Origin: CAZTAR01 sp043813895 | GTDB lineage: Bacteria; Planctomycetota; Phycisphaerae; UBA1845; UTPLA1 | Assembly: GCA_043813895.1 (NCBI GenBank) | Contig: JBDRKQ010000077.1 | Location: 62,001 to 126,000 of the forward strand | Length of the DNA stretch: 64,000 nt | Direction of reading: 5' to 3' | Part shown: positions 1 through 7,974 of the stretch, piece after piece | Layout: every line of letters begins with the position of its first letter | Numbering within the stretch: the first letter of the stretch is position 1 | The notes under the pieces: generated by a model | Told to the model about the DNA's origin: nothing | The model's database searches: none | The model's input: the letters and a program-made list of their open reading frames with translations, nothing else | Position numbers and translations under genes: made by a program

Positions 1-2
1 GT

Positions 3-275
3 GTTCAGAGCGTGTCCTCCTATGCCGCGGACTATACCGAGCTGAATGTCGAGCGGATCCGATCTGATCGCGAGATTCTGCTGGAAGACGCCGTCCGGGC
101 CGACGAGGATCGATACGTTCGAGCCTACATCGAGTTGAATGCGACTGATCTCCCCTTGCGACCTGGCATGAAAGGCTACGCCAGGATCATCGTCAACAAG
201 GAGTTCCTCTGGCACTCGCTTGCCCGCCCCCTGGTCCGCTTCGCTCGCGTTGAGGTTTGGTCCTGGCTTCCATGA
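3..275 (+). CDS. C-terminal end of a HlyD-type periplasmic adaptor (5' partial)
   Basis: The frame is open from the first bases of the window and stops at 273-275, so only about 90 C-terminal residues are seen. They contain the pattern LRPGMKGYARI followed by a conserved basic/aromatic tail ending WSWLP. Ending the beta-barrel with an LxPGMxGxA motif is typical of HlyD/RND-type membrane fusion proteins, and the R-x-x-R-x-E-x-W-S-W-L-P tail is seen in adaptor-like proteins of planctomycetes that work with M50-peptidase-like membrane partners. The role would be to span the periplasm for an efflux or secretion complex. The partner gene is not in the window. Family call is from memory of the motif; the rest of the protein would settle it. 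Confidence 0.6.
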   Translation, partial: VQSVSSYAADYTELNVERIRSDREILLEDAVRADEDRYVRAYIELNATDLPLRPGMKGYARIIVNKEFLWHSLARPLVRFARVEVWSWLP

Positions 276-684
276 ATTCGCTGATACCTGGCGATTGAAC
301 CACACAGCGGCAGGTGTGCATGTATTGAGCAGTGCAGTCGTCCTCCGTAAGGAAATCGCCGCGCACGTGATCCGGATCCAGATCAACTGTATCTTGGCGA
401 CCTGCGGCCGATTATCGCCCGCCGAGTTCTGAGAAGACGCCCCCAGTCGATCTCGCCAAGGCGTGCCGGGCCCCCAGACGGCCGTGGATGACCGCCGACA
501 CGGACACACTCTTGGAGGTTATCGGAGAAGACAAGAACGACGGGCTCTGGAAAGCTGGGGAGCATTTGCGGATTGTGACTCCGCATTCTATGTTTGTGCA
601 GGCTCCAGCATAGCCCTAGTTCTGTAGGCGGCAGTTTTGATCTAACTCGCTCGAACGCGCTACACGCGTGGGGGGGAGAGAGTT
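276..684. other. Intergenic gap, one possible 41-codon ORF
   Basis: No convincing gene fills these 409 bases. An ATG at 488 opens a 41-codon frame ending at the TAG at 611-613, and the same frame is open upstream to beyond 430. Its composition (acidic start, mixed middle) is not obviously random, so it may be a short gene or the tail of a decayed one, but I recognise nothing in it and see no ribosome binding site. The last 20 bases before 685 are G-rich and provide the Shine-Dalgarno of the next gene. Confidence 0.3.
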
Positions 685-3483
685 ATGAGACGAGCTGCCT
701 GCTTCGCCCTTTTCCTGCCCGCTGTTTCTCTGTGCATTCCCGGCGCCCGTGCCGACCAAACCGATTCACCGGGACTGATTCCCTGGGGAACGATCGAAGG
801 AGGCGTCGGCATCGTCTTCAACACGTCCGGGGGCGAAATCGCCGACAACGGTGCCTTCGTCCGTTTCCAATTGCATGCGGACCCGCGTGACGTGATCGAC
901 TTGCTCGATGGTAGCGTCGGCACGAATCTATCAGGCGCTCGCTTCAGCTTCGACGACACGCACGACCTGGGTGATGGGCGAACTCTCGCTGGTCTCTTTG
1001 GACAACAGCAACCCAGTCAGTATGGCCTGGACCTCGTCCTCCGGTTGGCCACCTTCGTCGACCCGCCGGTTACGCCACAACTTCACTTCTATAGCCGCAC
1101 GGATGACAATGGAGCCGTCCATTTCCCGCCGCTGGTGGACTACCTGACGTCGGCGCCGCTCGGTGGCGTTCCGCCCACGTCGGTTCCCGATGCTGCGGCG
1201 TGCTGGGCCATCAATTACTACGCCGGTATCGGGCTTCCAGGCGCCTTCACGGCCGACGGAGACGCAGACGACAATCAGATCGCGAACGAAGACCCAGATG
1301 ACTTGGTCGTGCAGGTCGGTCTGGGGCCGGAGCAGACGGATGTCGTTGTCGGAACGCTCTTCGAGGGCGAGGTCGGTGAGCTGTGCTTTACCAACATCAT
1401 TGGGCCCGATGAAGACGGTCTGGTTTCGATAGACGTGTCGGGCGACCTAACGAGCGATGGCTTCGTTTACGGGTTCGTTGAAGGAAGCCCCCCCTCTCCG
1501 GTGTCAGCGCTGGGTATCACCGGCAGATTCTTTGTGCAGGGGACGCTGTGGTGGGACAGCGCTGCCGACGCCCCGTCCGACCTGATGCGGTTCTTTGCCG
1601 GGTCATTGACGATCAACGCGGAGGCTGACTGCGATGGCAACGGCGTAGCCGACGCGGAAGACCTGACCGACGGAACGGCCCAAGACTGCAACGGGAATGG
1701 TGTCCTGGACATATGCGATTTGGCAATGGCCGCTGATCTGGGCGGGGAGTACGAGGGAGTTCCCGGTTTGGATACGGACGGCGATTACTTGCTCGACGTG
1801 TGTGACAACTGTCCATACGACGTGAATCCTTCGCAGATGGATTATGACGGGGACGGCGTGGGTGATTCCTGCGATTCCCCCGAACCGATCGGGGCGTGGA
1901 TACCGATGCGGGACGGGGCGTTCCTGGCCGCAGATGTATACATGCCGGGAGGCAATCCGCCCTTCCCGGTCATTCTGGTGCAGACGCCGTACGGAAAGGG
2001 CGGATTCCTGGCGACCGGTCTCCCCTTGCTCACGGCGGACTATGCCTTCGTGATTGTGGACTGGCGTGGTTTCTATGATTCCGAGGCCGCCGCCACTGAA
2101 GACCCTAATCGCGGTCAGGATGGGTATGATTGCGTCGAATGGGTCTCGCAGCAGAGCTGGTGTGACGGGAATGTCGGAACGTGGGGCGCTTCCGCCGTGG
2201 GGCACATCCAGTTTTTGACTGCGCGCGAGCACCCGCCGCACTTGAAAGCGTGCGTGCCGATTGTGTCGGAGTTCAGACTGGGGTATCAGCAGTTCTTCAG
2301 CGGCGGGATCTATCGCGAGGAGTACGTCGAGAAGCTGGCCGGCATGGGATTCTTCACGGTCGAGTCCATCTTGGCGCATCCGCTCCACGATGCTGCTTGG
2401 CAGGCTACCGAGGCCGAGTCCGACTACGCGGACGAGATCGCCGTGCCCGTGTTCATGATCGGAGGGTGGTACGACCATCGGGCCTCAGGGATGGTTCAGC
2501 AGTTCAGTGAGCTAGTCAGGCAGAGTGAGCCTGGCGTCCGGAATGATCACCGCCTGATGATGGGTCCTTGGACCCACTTCACCGTCGGCCACCAGCAACA
2601 GGGGGAATTGGAGTACCCCGCAGCCATGAGCAGATCACACGACGCGGCGCTGGCTTTCCTGAACAAACACCTTCGCGGGGAGGGGGATGGACTGGCCGGC
2701 GAGGTCGTTCAGTGGTTCGAGATGGGTTCGGATCGGTGGCGGCAGTCGTCCTCCTGGCCACCTCCGAATCGCCAGTCCCTCTTACTCTTCCTGGATCAAG
2801 GGGGTGAACTCCATGCACGGCCTCCCACGACCGCGTCATCAGGCTCATTGCTTGCATACGATCCCTCCGATCCTTGCCCGACTCACGGAGGCGTGGTCGT
2901 CGCCGACCTTTTGGCGAAGGGGCCACTGGATCAGTCCGTCGTCGTAGAGAGTCGCGATGACATATTGACGTTTTCGACGTCACCTTTGGGCCGTAAGGTG
3001 ACCGTCCTCGGCACCGCGACCGTACTGCTCTATGTCTCTTCGGATCGCACGGATACCGATTTCATGGTGCGTCTGACGGACGTTTACCCGGACGGCCGAT
3101 CCATGCTGGTGGTTGACGGCGCGCGGAGAGCCCGGTTCCGCGACGGCTATGAAACGGAGCAACTCATGATTCCCGGCGAAATCTGCGAGATCGCTATTGA
3201 GTTGGCCGATGTGGCGATCACCTTCCGCCAGGGACATCGAATCCGGATCGATGTGAGTTCGTCGAACTATCCTCGGTTCGCGGCAAACCCCAACGATGGC
3301 GGGGTGCTCTACGATCCGGACACGGCGCCGATGCCGGCCACCAACTGGATTTACCACGATGCGGGCCACCTTTCCCATCTGCGTCTGCCCACGGAACGCC
3401 TGCCTCGGCAACTGGACAAGGTGCCGACGGAGCCCGGCCCTCTGACTCGACGCGTCCCTGGCACGTCAGTTTCAACGCGGTAG
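685..3483 (+). CDS. Secreted CocE/S15-family alpha/beta hydrolase with calcium-repeat linker
   Basis: This 932-residue protein starts after a GGAG box six bases upstream and opens with a signal peptide (about residues 1-23, ending GARA). Residues about 24-310 form an unrecognised beta-rich region. Residues about 313-395 hold Asp/Asn-rich calcium loops of thrombospondin-3/dockerin type (for example DYDGDGVGDSCD). The rest is an X-Pro dipeptidyl-peptidase/cocaine-esterase hydrolase. Its likely catalytic triad is Ser503 in GASAVG, Asp597 in GGWYDHR and His631 in GPWTH, followed by a C-terminal jelly-roll (PepX_C-like) domain. Such enzymes cut esters, amides or acyl-proline bonds; the substrate cannot be read from sequence. 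Export plus calcium repeats suggests an extracellular or surface enzyme. It stands alone, convergent with gpmI downstream. Confidence 0.85.
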   Translation: MRRAACFALFLPAVSLCIPGARADQTDSPGLIPWGTIEGGVGIVFNTSGGEIADNGAFVRFQLHADPRDVIDLLDGSVGTNLSGARFSFDDTHDLGDGRTLAGLFGQQQPSQYGLDLVLRLATFVDPPVTPQLHFYSRTDDNGAVHFPPLVDYLTSAPLGGVPPTSVPDAAACWAINYYAGIGLPGAFTADGDADDNQIANEDPDDLVVQVGLGPEQTDVVVGTLFEGEVGELCFTNIIGPDEDGLVSIDVSGDLTSDGFVYGFVEGSPPSPVSALGITGRFFVQGTLWWDSAADAPSDLMRFFAGSLTINAEADCDGNGVADAEDLTDGTAQDCNGNGVLDICDLAMAADLGGEYEGVPGLDTDGDYLLDVCDNCPYDVNPSQMDYDGDGVGDSCDSPEPIGAWIPMRDGAFLAADVYMPGGNPPFPVILVQTPYGKGGFLATGLPLLTADYAFVIVDWRGFYDSEAAATEDPNRGQDGYDCVEWVSQQSWCDGNVGTWGASAVGHIQFLTAREHPPHLKACVPIVSEFRLGYQQFFSGGIYREEYVEKLAGMGFFTVESILAHPLHDAAWQATEAESDYADEIAVPVFMIGGWYDHRASGMVQQFSELVRQSEPGVRNDHRLMMGPWTHFTVGHQQQGELEYPAAMSRSHDAALAFLNKHLRGEGDGLAGEVVQWFEMGSDRWRQSSSWPPPNRQSLLLFLDQGGELHARPPTTASSGSLLAYDPSDPCPTHGGVVVADLLAKGPLDQSVVVESRDDILTFSTSPLGRKVTVLGTATVLLYVSSDRTDTDFMVRLTDVYPDGRSMLVVDGARRARFRDGYETEQLMIPGEICEIAIELADVAITFRQGHRIRIDVSSSNYPRFAANPNDGGVLYDPDTAPMPATNWIYHDAGHLSHLRLPTERLPRQLDKVPTEPGPLTRRVPGTSVSTR

Positions 3484-3531
3484 GAAGAACCAAGCGAACC
3501 GTCCCAGGGCCGGGCCAAAATGTCGAGCATC

Positions 3532-3550
3532 CCCCGCTTTGCTTGCGGGG
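3532..3550 (+). terminator. GC hairpin after the S15 hydrolase gene
   Basis: Arms CCCCGC (3532-3537) and GCGGGG (3545-3550) pair across a 7-base loop about 50 bases after the stop codon. There is no T run, so it is at best a weak terminator and may be another member of the palindromes scattered over this window. Confidence 0.25.
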
Positions 3551-3692
3551 AGATGGAGACTGCCGGATAAGATTGGACATGACGGCGTAGGGACACTCCA
3601 TCAAATGGGCCCGGTGGGACGGGTCCAGGGAAGCATACCGCTCTTGGCCGTTGGGGGCTGGTCGGTGTTCGTCGTGGGCTGCCGTGGGCGGC

Positions 3693-5318
3693 TCAGCACG
3701 GCACGGTTGTTTGCAGGAGCGCCTTTCCCGTCATTTCCGCCGGCTGCTCGATGCCGCCCGTGGCCAGGAGCGTGGGGATGACGTCGGCCAGGCAGCCGCC
3801 TCCGCGCAGCGTCGATCCCTTGAGGCGATCGTCGATGACCAGCAGCGGCACGTCGTACGTTGTGTGCGCCGTGTGCGGGCCGTTCGTGTTCGGGTCGATC
3901 ATCTGCTCGCAGTTGCCGTGATCCGCCGTGATGATGGCCGCGCCCCCTTTGGCGAGGACGGCGTCGACCAGCCTGCCGCAGCACTCGTCGACCGTCTCGA
4001 TCGCCTTGATCGCCGCCTGCAAGTTGCCAGTGTGTCCAACCATGTCGCCGTTCGCGAAGTTAACGATGAATACGTCGTACTTGTCCGATGCGGTTTGCTT
4101 CAGTGTTTCCTCCGCCACGCCGCGGGCCGACATCTCCGGCTTCTGATCGTAGGTGGCCACGTCTCGCGGAGACGCGATCAGTTGGCGGTCCTCACCCTCG
4201 AAGGGCTCTTCACGGTAGTCGTTAAAGAAGAACGTGACATGCGCGTACTTCTCCGTCTCCGCGCAGCGAAGGACCTTGAGGCCAAGCGACGCGGCATACG
4301 CCCCGAAGATGTTGGCATTCGGTTCCGGTCGGCCGAACGCCACCTCGGCCGGCGACTCCTTTTCGTATTGTGTCATCGTGCAGTAGTAGAGGTTTTCGAG
4401 TTGCTTCCCCCGGTCGAAGCCCAGGGTCTTCCTGGTCCCGTCCTTGTCTCCCGCCTCGCATGGAAACTCATCCGACACGAACGCGCGGGTAAGCTCGCGT
4501 GGCCGGTCGCTGCGATAATTGAAGAAGATGACCGCATCGCCATCGCAAATCGGTCTTGCTTCGCCTACGAGTGTGGCTTCGATGAACTCGTCGCCGGACT
4601 GATTCGGCTTCGACGGATTGTCGTAGTAATGTTGGAACGCCTCCACGGCCGTGGTTGCTTGCCTGCCTTCGCCGCGGGTGAGCAGTCGATAGGCCGCTTC
4701 CACACGATCCCACCGGTTATCGCGGTCCATCGCGTAGAACCGGCCGATGACGGTCGCCACGCGGCCGATGCCCGTTTCCTTCATCTTGGCTTCGACCTGA
4801 CGAATGAACTCGACGCCGGACTGCGGCGGCGTGTCGCGTCCGTCGCCGAAGGCGTGGAACAGAACCCGATCTCCCGGCAGGCCGCGTCGCCCGGCCAACT
4901 CCAGGACCGCGTAGGCGTGCTCCAGACTCGAATGCACCATGGCATCGCTGCATAGCCCCATCAGGTGTAGGACGCCACCGGTCCGCTTGCAGTGTTCGAC
5001 GGCCTCACAGAGTCGTGGATTGTCGAAGAACGAGCCGTCTCGGATCGCCCGAGTGATCCGCATGACATCTTGGTAGACGATCCGGCCCGCGCCGATGTTC
5101 TGGTGTCCGACTTCGCTATTGCCCATAACGCCGGCCGGGAGGCCGACTTCCTCGCCGCTGGTGTGGATCAGTGCGTTGGGATAGGCGGCTCTGAACCGGT
5201 CGTCGGCCGGCGTGTTGGCAAGATGGACCGCGTTGGCATGATTCCACTCGGGATGAGGGTTGTGGCCCCAACCGTCGCGAATGATGAGCATGAGGGGTCG
5301 TCGGTCAAGGTTCGGCAT
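3693..5318 (-). CDS. gpmI: 2,3-bisphosphoglycerate-independent phosphoglycerate mutase
   Basis: The 541-residue product interconverts 3- and 2-phosphoglycerate in cytosolic glycolysis and gluconeogenesis through a phosphoserine intermediate on two Mn ions. The alkaline-phosphatase-superfamily signature is clear: metal-binding Asp15 in RDGWG near the N-terminus, and the phosphorylated serine Ser68 in GNSEVGH. Further landmarks are GDGRDTPP, the metal-site stretch NFANGDMVGHTG and the C-terminal TADHGNCE. Length fits the family (about 510-550). An AGGAG box sits eight bases before the ATG. The gene is monocistronic as far as can be seen; the downstream neighbour is convergent. Confidence 0.97.
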   Translation of the reverse strand: MPNLDRRPLMLIIRDGWGHNPHPEWNHANAVHLANTPADDRFRAAYPNALIHTSGEEVGLPAGVMGNSEVGHQNIGAGRIVYQDVMRITRAIRDGSFFDNPRLCEAVEHCKRTGGVLHLMGLCSDAMVHSSLEHAYAVLELAGRRGLPGDRVLFHAFGDGRDTPPQSGVEFIRQVEAKMKETGIGRVATVIGRFYAMDRDNRWDRVEAAYRLLTRGEGRQATTAVEAFQHYYDNPSKPNQSGDEFIEATLVGEARPICDGDAVIFFNYRSDRPRELTRAFVSDEFPCEAGDKDGTRKTLGFDRGKQLENLYYCTMTQYEKESPAEVAFGRPEPNANIFGAYAASLGLKVLRCAETEKYAHVTFFFNDYREEPFEGEDRQLIASPRDVATYDQKPEMSARGVAEETLKQTASDKYDVFIVNFANGDMVGHTGNLQAAIKAIETVDECCGRLVDAVLAKGGAAIITADHGNCEQMIDPNTNGPHTAHTTYDVPLLVIDDRLKGSTLRGGGCLADVIPTLLATGGIEQPAEMTGKALLQTTVPC

Positions 5319-5462
5319 TTCTAGTTCTCCTGGCTGGAGTATAGGCCCATGTAATCGCTTCGTCAGGCTTATGGGTATTACTTCGCCCTGGCCCCGCCGT
5401 GGGCGTTCTGACGGGGCGTTTCCCGCAAACGGAGCAGAGATCGTGACGGGCCGGAGCGCGCT

Positions 5463-5909
5463 CTATTCGATGCGGCATCGATCGCGGTCCCAGACCAGCT
5501 TCTTGCCGATATAGACGTGGATCTTCTGATCGAGCTTCAGCCCGACTTCAAACGCCCCTTTGCCCGCCTCCCGACATCTGACAACCTTACCCTGAAGATC
5601 GAGCGTCGCTCCGTCCGCCAACATGATCCGCACCGAGCACCGCGCGCCTTCCTCGATCCGTTTGTCATGGAGGAACGCGAGCCCGTTTTGGCTGAGGTTG
5701 CGGAGCGGAATCATCACGGACTGTTCCTCGTCCTGCCCGTGGATTGCCGCCAAGATGGCGTAACTTCTGCATGCACAGCGCTCGTCGCGTCGCTGATCGG
5801 TCGTGGGCGTCTGGTCCCCACCAACATCATCCAGGTTGGCCAGCAATGATCGCACCTCTTCGTCGGAGAGGTCGATTGAGCGGACTTCGATGGCTTGCGG
5901 CAATGTCAT
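5463..5909 (-). CDS. PilZ-domain protein (c-di-GMP binding)
   Basis: A 148-residue cytosolic protein with a C-terminal PilZ domain. The two c-di-GMP contact motifs are present: RRDER (RxxxR, near residue 45) and NLSQNG ([D/N]xSxxG, about 30 residues on), followed by the VxxCxxxGxGxFxVGLKL-type strand. It should bind cyclic di-GMP and relay the signal to a partner. I chose the ATG at 5909 because GAGGA lies ten bases upstream. A GTG at 5978 would add 23 residues and would overlap the stop of the upstream membrane-protein gene by four bases (GTGA), which would couple the two. Either way the two genes form a unit and may work together. Confidence 0.8.
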   Translation of the reverse strand: MTLPQAIEVRSIDLSDEEVRSLLANLDDVGGDQTPTTDQRRDERCACRSYAILAAIHGQDEEQSVMIPLRNLSQNGLAFLHDKRIEEGARCSVRIMLADGATLDLQGKVVRCREAGKGAFEVGLKLDQKIHVYIGKKLVWDRDRCRIE

Positions 5910-5974
5910 GACGCCGTTTTCCTCGGCCAACACCAGTACCCGACGAGCCCGACCGGCGGACGCGGTCGATTTGC

Positions 5975-6256
5975 TCACTCCTCGATTCCGCCGGTCTCGC
6001 GATACTCCGGCGGCAATTCGACCATCCGCCGGCGCGCATCCTCGATGAACCGAATGCGCTCCTGCCTGAGCCGATGGAGTTCCGATCGCCTCGGGTCTTC
6101 CTTGAGCCGTATCTCCCACGAAGACAGCGCGGCGTGCCACCGACTCAGCTGAACGAGCCCCAGCACGGCGCCCGTGAAACCAAGCACCGCTCCGACAACA
6201 AACAACAATCTGGACTTTGTCTTCGCAGTCACGACTAATACTCCGGACGTTGACAT
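5975..6256 (-). CDS. Small single-pass membrane protein, unknown function
   Basis: The 93-residue product has one membrane segment (about residues 17-37, FVVGAVLGFTGAVLGLVQL) followed by a charged, probably helical tail (about 45-85) rich in Arg and Glu. GGTGA stands six bases before the ATG. I recognise no family. The gene directly precedes the PilZ gene and may overlap it by four bases, so the protein could be a membrane anchor or partner for that c-di-GMP sensor; this is inference from position only. Confidence 0.6.
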   Translation of the reverse strand: MSTSGVLVVTAKTKSRLLFVVGAVLGFTGAVLGLVQLSRWHAALSSWEIRLKEDPRRSELHRLRQERIRFIEDARRRMVELPPEYRETGGIEE

Positions 6257-6365
6257 ATCGGTTCACCGGGGTCGCCTGTGGGGTTGTTTCCCATGGACAG
6301 CAGCCACGTCCGAAAACCACGGCGAAAACGATGGCTGGAACTGGAGTCAGAGCGGTGTGGCCGTC

Positions 6366-7511
6366 TCAGCCGGCCTGCACTGCGGCGTACATCTTGCGGT
6401 ACTTCGGGATCAGGCCAGACCAGTCGAACCTTTCGCGAACGAGCGTGCGACCGTTTTGCCCCATCTCTTTTAGCGATTCAGGCGCCAGTGTGACGAGATG
6501 TCGCAAGGCAGCGGCAATGCTGATTCGGTCGGGCGGAACAATGCGGCCCGCATTTGCTTGTTCTACCTCGGGCATGTTGCAGGCGTTCGAGATCAGAACC
6601 GGCAGGCCGCCGGCGAGGGACTCGAGGACGGACATGCTCAGGCCCTCGCTCATGCTGGGCTGAATCAAGATCGATGCGCGGCCGATGCAGGCGAGGACTT
6701 CCTCGTGCTGCAGCATACCGGTGAAAGTCACGCGATCTCGCATCCCCTTTCTCGCTACGGCGGACTCCAACATTCCGCGGATGCCGATCTCGTCCGGACC
6801 CGCGATGACGAGATGCCACTCGTCCGCCGAGGCGAGAACATCGAAGCAGGCCTTCATCGTCTGGACGATTCCCTTTTGCGGATGAATGCGCCCGAGGAAG
6901 AGGAGCCAACGAGGATCGCGCAATTCGGGAAAGCGCTGGATCAACGCGTCCGCCGGGGGCAATGAGTCGTACTCCCTGACGTGAAGGCCGTTGGGGATTA
7001 CCTCGATGCTGTCGTTGAAGCCGAACGCGAGCATGTGGTCGGCTTCGCCCTGGGCCAGCGCATGGAGGCAGGCGGCGTGCCGGAGGTTGGCGTGCTCGAA
7101 CAGCCAGCCAACGGGGCGTTTCTTCCAGCGGCTTCGGTGCCACGCCCATGGCATCATCATGCTGTGTGGCGTCATGATATAGGGTCGACCGAGCTTCCGT
7201 GCCGTCTTGCCCGCGGCCCAGTTCTGACCGGTCCACAGGCCGTGCAGGTGGACGACATCGGCGTCGGCGACGAGAGACTTGATTTGGGCGTTGAACTTGC
7301 CGGACGTGCCCAACGACGAACGGGCTCGCGGCTCAAAAGGCAGCACCTCCACGTCGGGAACATCGGGCGGCGCACCGAACCGGTCTCCCCTGAGGGTGGC
7401 GATTCGGCACTCCTCTCCGGCGGCCGCCAGTTCGGCAGCCAGCACGGGCAGGACACGGGCGATCCCCCCCCACGAAGGGTCCAACGATTGAACAACGTGC
7501 AGGATTCTCAT
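6366..7511 (-). CDS. Family-4 glycosyltransferase (GT-B fold)
   Basis: A 381-residue GT4-type glycosyltransferase that should move a sugar from a nucleotide donor onto a growing glycan at the inner membrane. The N-terminus has the GT-B opening MRILHVVQSLDPSWGG with the Gly-Gly turn; the C-terminal half has FLGRIHPQKG and the donor-site E-x7-E motif in EGLSMSVLESLAGG. An upstream ATG (7544) would add 11 residues, but the ATG at 7511 has GGGA nine bases ahead and begins exactly at the first beta strand. It lies beside, but on the opposite strand from, the exopolysaccharide-type genes that start at 7975, so a role in the same polymer is likely but not shown. Confidence 0.88.
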   Translation of the reverse strand: MRILHVVQSLDPSWGGIARVLPVLAAELAAAGEECRIATLRGDRFGAPPDVPDVEVLPFEPRARSSLGTSGKFNAQIKSLVADADVVHLHGLWTGQNWAAGKTARKLGRPYIMTPHSMMMPWAWHRSRWKKRPVGWLFEHANLRHAACLHALAQGEADHMLAFGFNDSIEVIPNGLHVREYDSLPPADALIQRFPELRDPRWLLFLGRIHPQKGIVQTMKACFDVLASADEWHLVIAGPDEIGIRGMLESAVARKGMRDRVTFTGMLQHEEVLACIGRASILIQPSMSEGLSMSVLESLAGGLPVLISNACNMPEVEQANAGRIVPPDRISIAAALRHLVTLAPESLKEMGQNGRTLVRERFDWSGLIPKYRKMYAAVQAG

Positions 7512-7562
7512 AAGTGCCATTCCCAGTACCGCATCTCGCCACATAGACGACGATGATCGCTG

Positions 7563-7740
7563 GGCCGCGAATCCTTTCTCGGCCCTCAGGTCAGCGGGTA
7601 TGACAAAGTTCTACTTTGTCACCGCCAGCAAGCAAAGAGAAGCTTTGCCCTAGCTGCTTTGCCGAGAAGGGATTCTCGTACGGGTTTAGCGGGGTGGCAT
7701 GGGTAAGCTCTGCCGCCTGTGGCGGCGCTTACCCGTGTTT
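7563..7740. repeat. Cluster of stem-loops in the gap 7512-7974
   Basis: The 463-base divergent gap holds at least four hairpins. One is the TCCT-loop family (7563-7584, arms GGCCGCGAA / TTCTCGGCC, one mismatch). Its usual partner, a GCCGAGAAGGGATTCTCG stretch, is displaced to about 7661-7678. Between them sit GACAAAGT / ACTTTGTC around TCT (7602-7620, perfect) and GCAAAG / CTTTGC (7632-7648). Downstream is a compound hairpin with arms GGGTAAGC (7701-7708) and GCTTACCC (7727-7734) enclosing GCCGCC / GGCGGC. Promoters for both flanking genes must lie in the same gap; I could not place them. Confidence 0.75.
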
Positions 7741-7974
7741 CTCCGCCCGGGCTCGACACGGGCAACCAGTTCGGCTTCGCCTCACGGCCTGTCCTTTTCG
7801 CATAGCTCAAAGGCCAGACGAGTTGGCCCATGCCGCCCCAGTCATACGCTAAACACGTATGGATTCTCGGCAAAGCGTATAGATCGGTAGCGTATCGATT
7901 GTCTGGTAGACTGCAACACATCACGACGCGCGGCCCTTGGCCGGTTGCATCCCCGCCCCTATCATCGGACGGAC

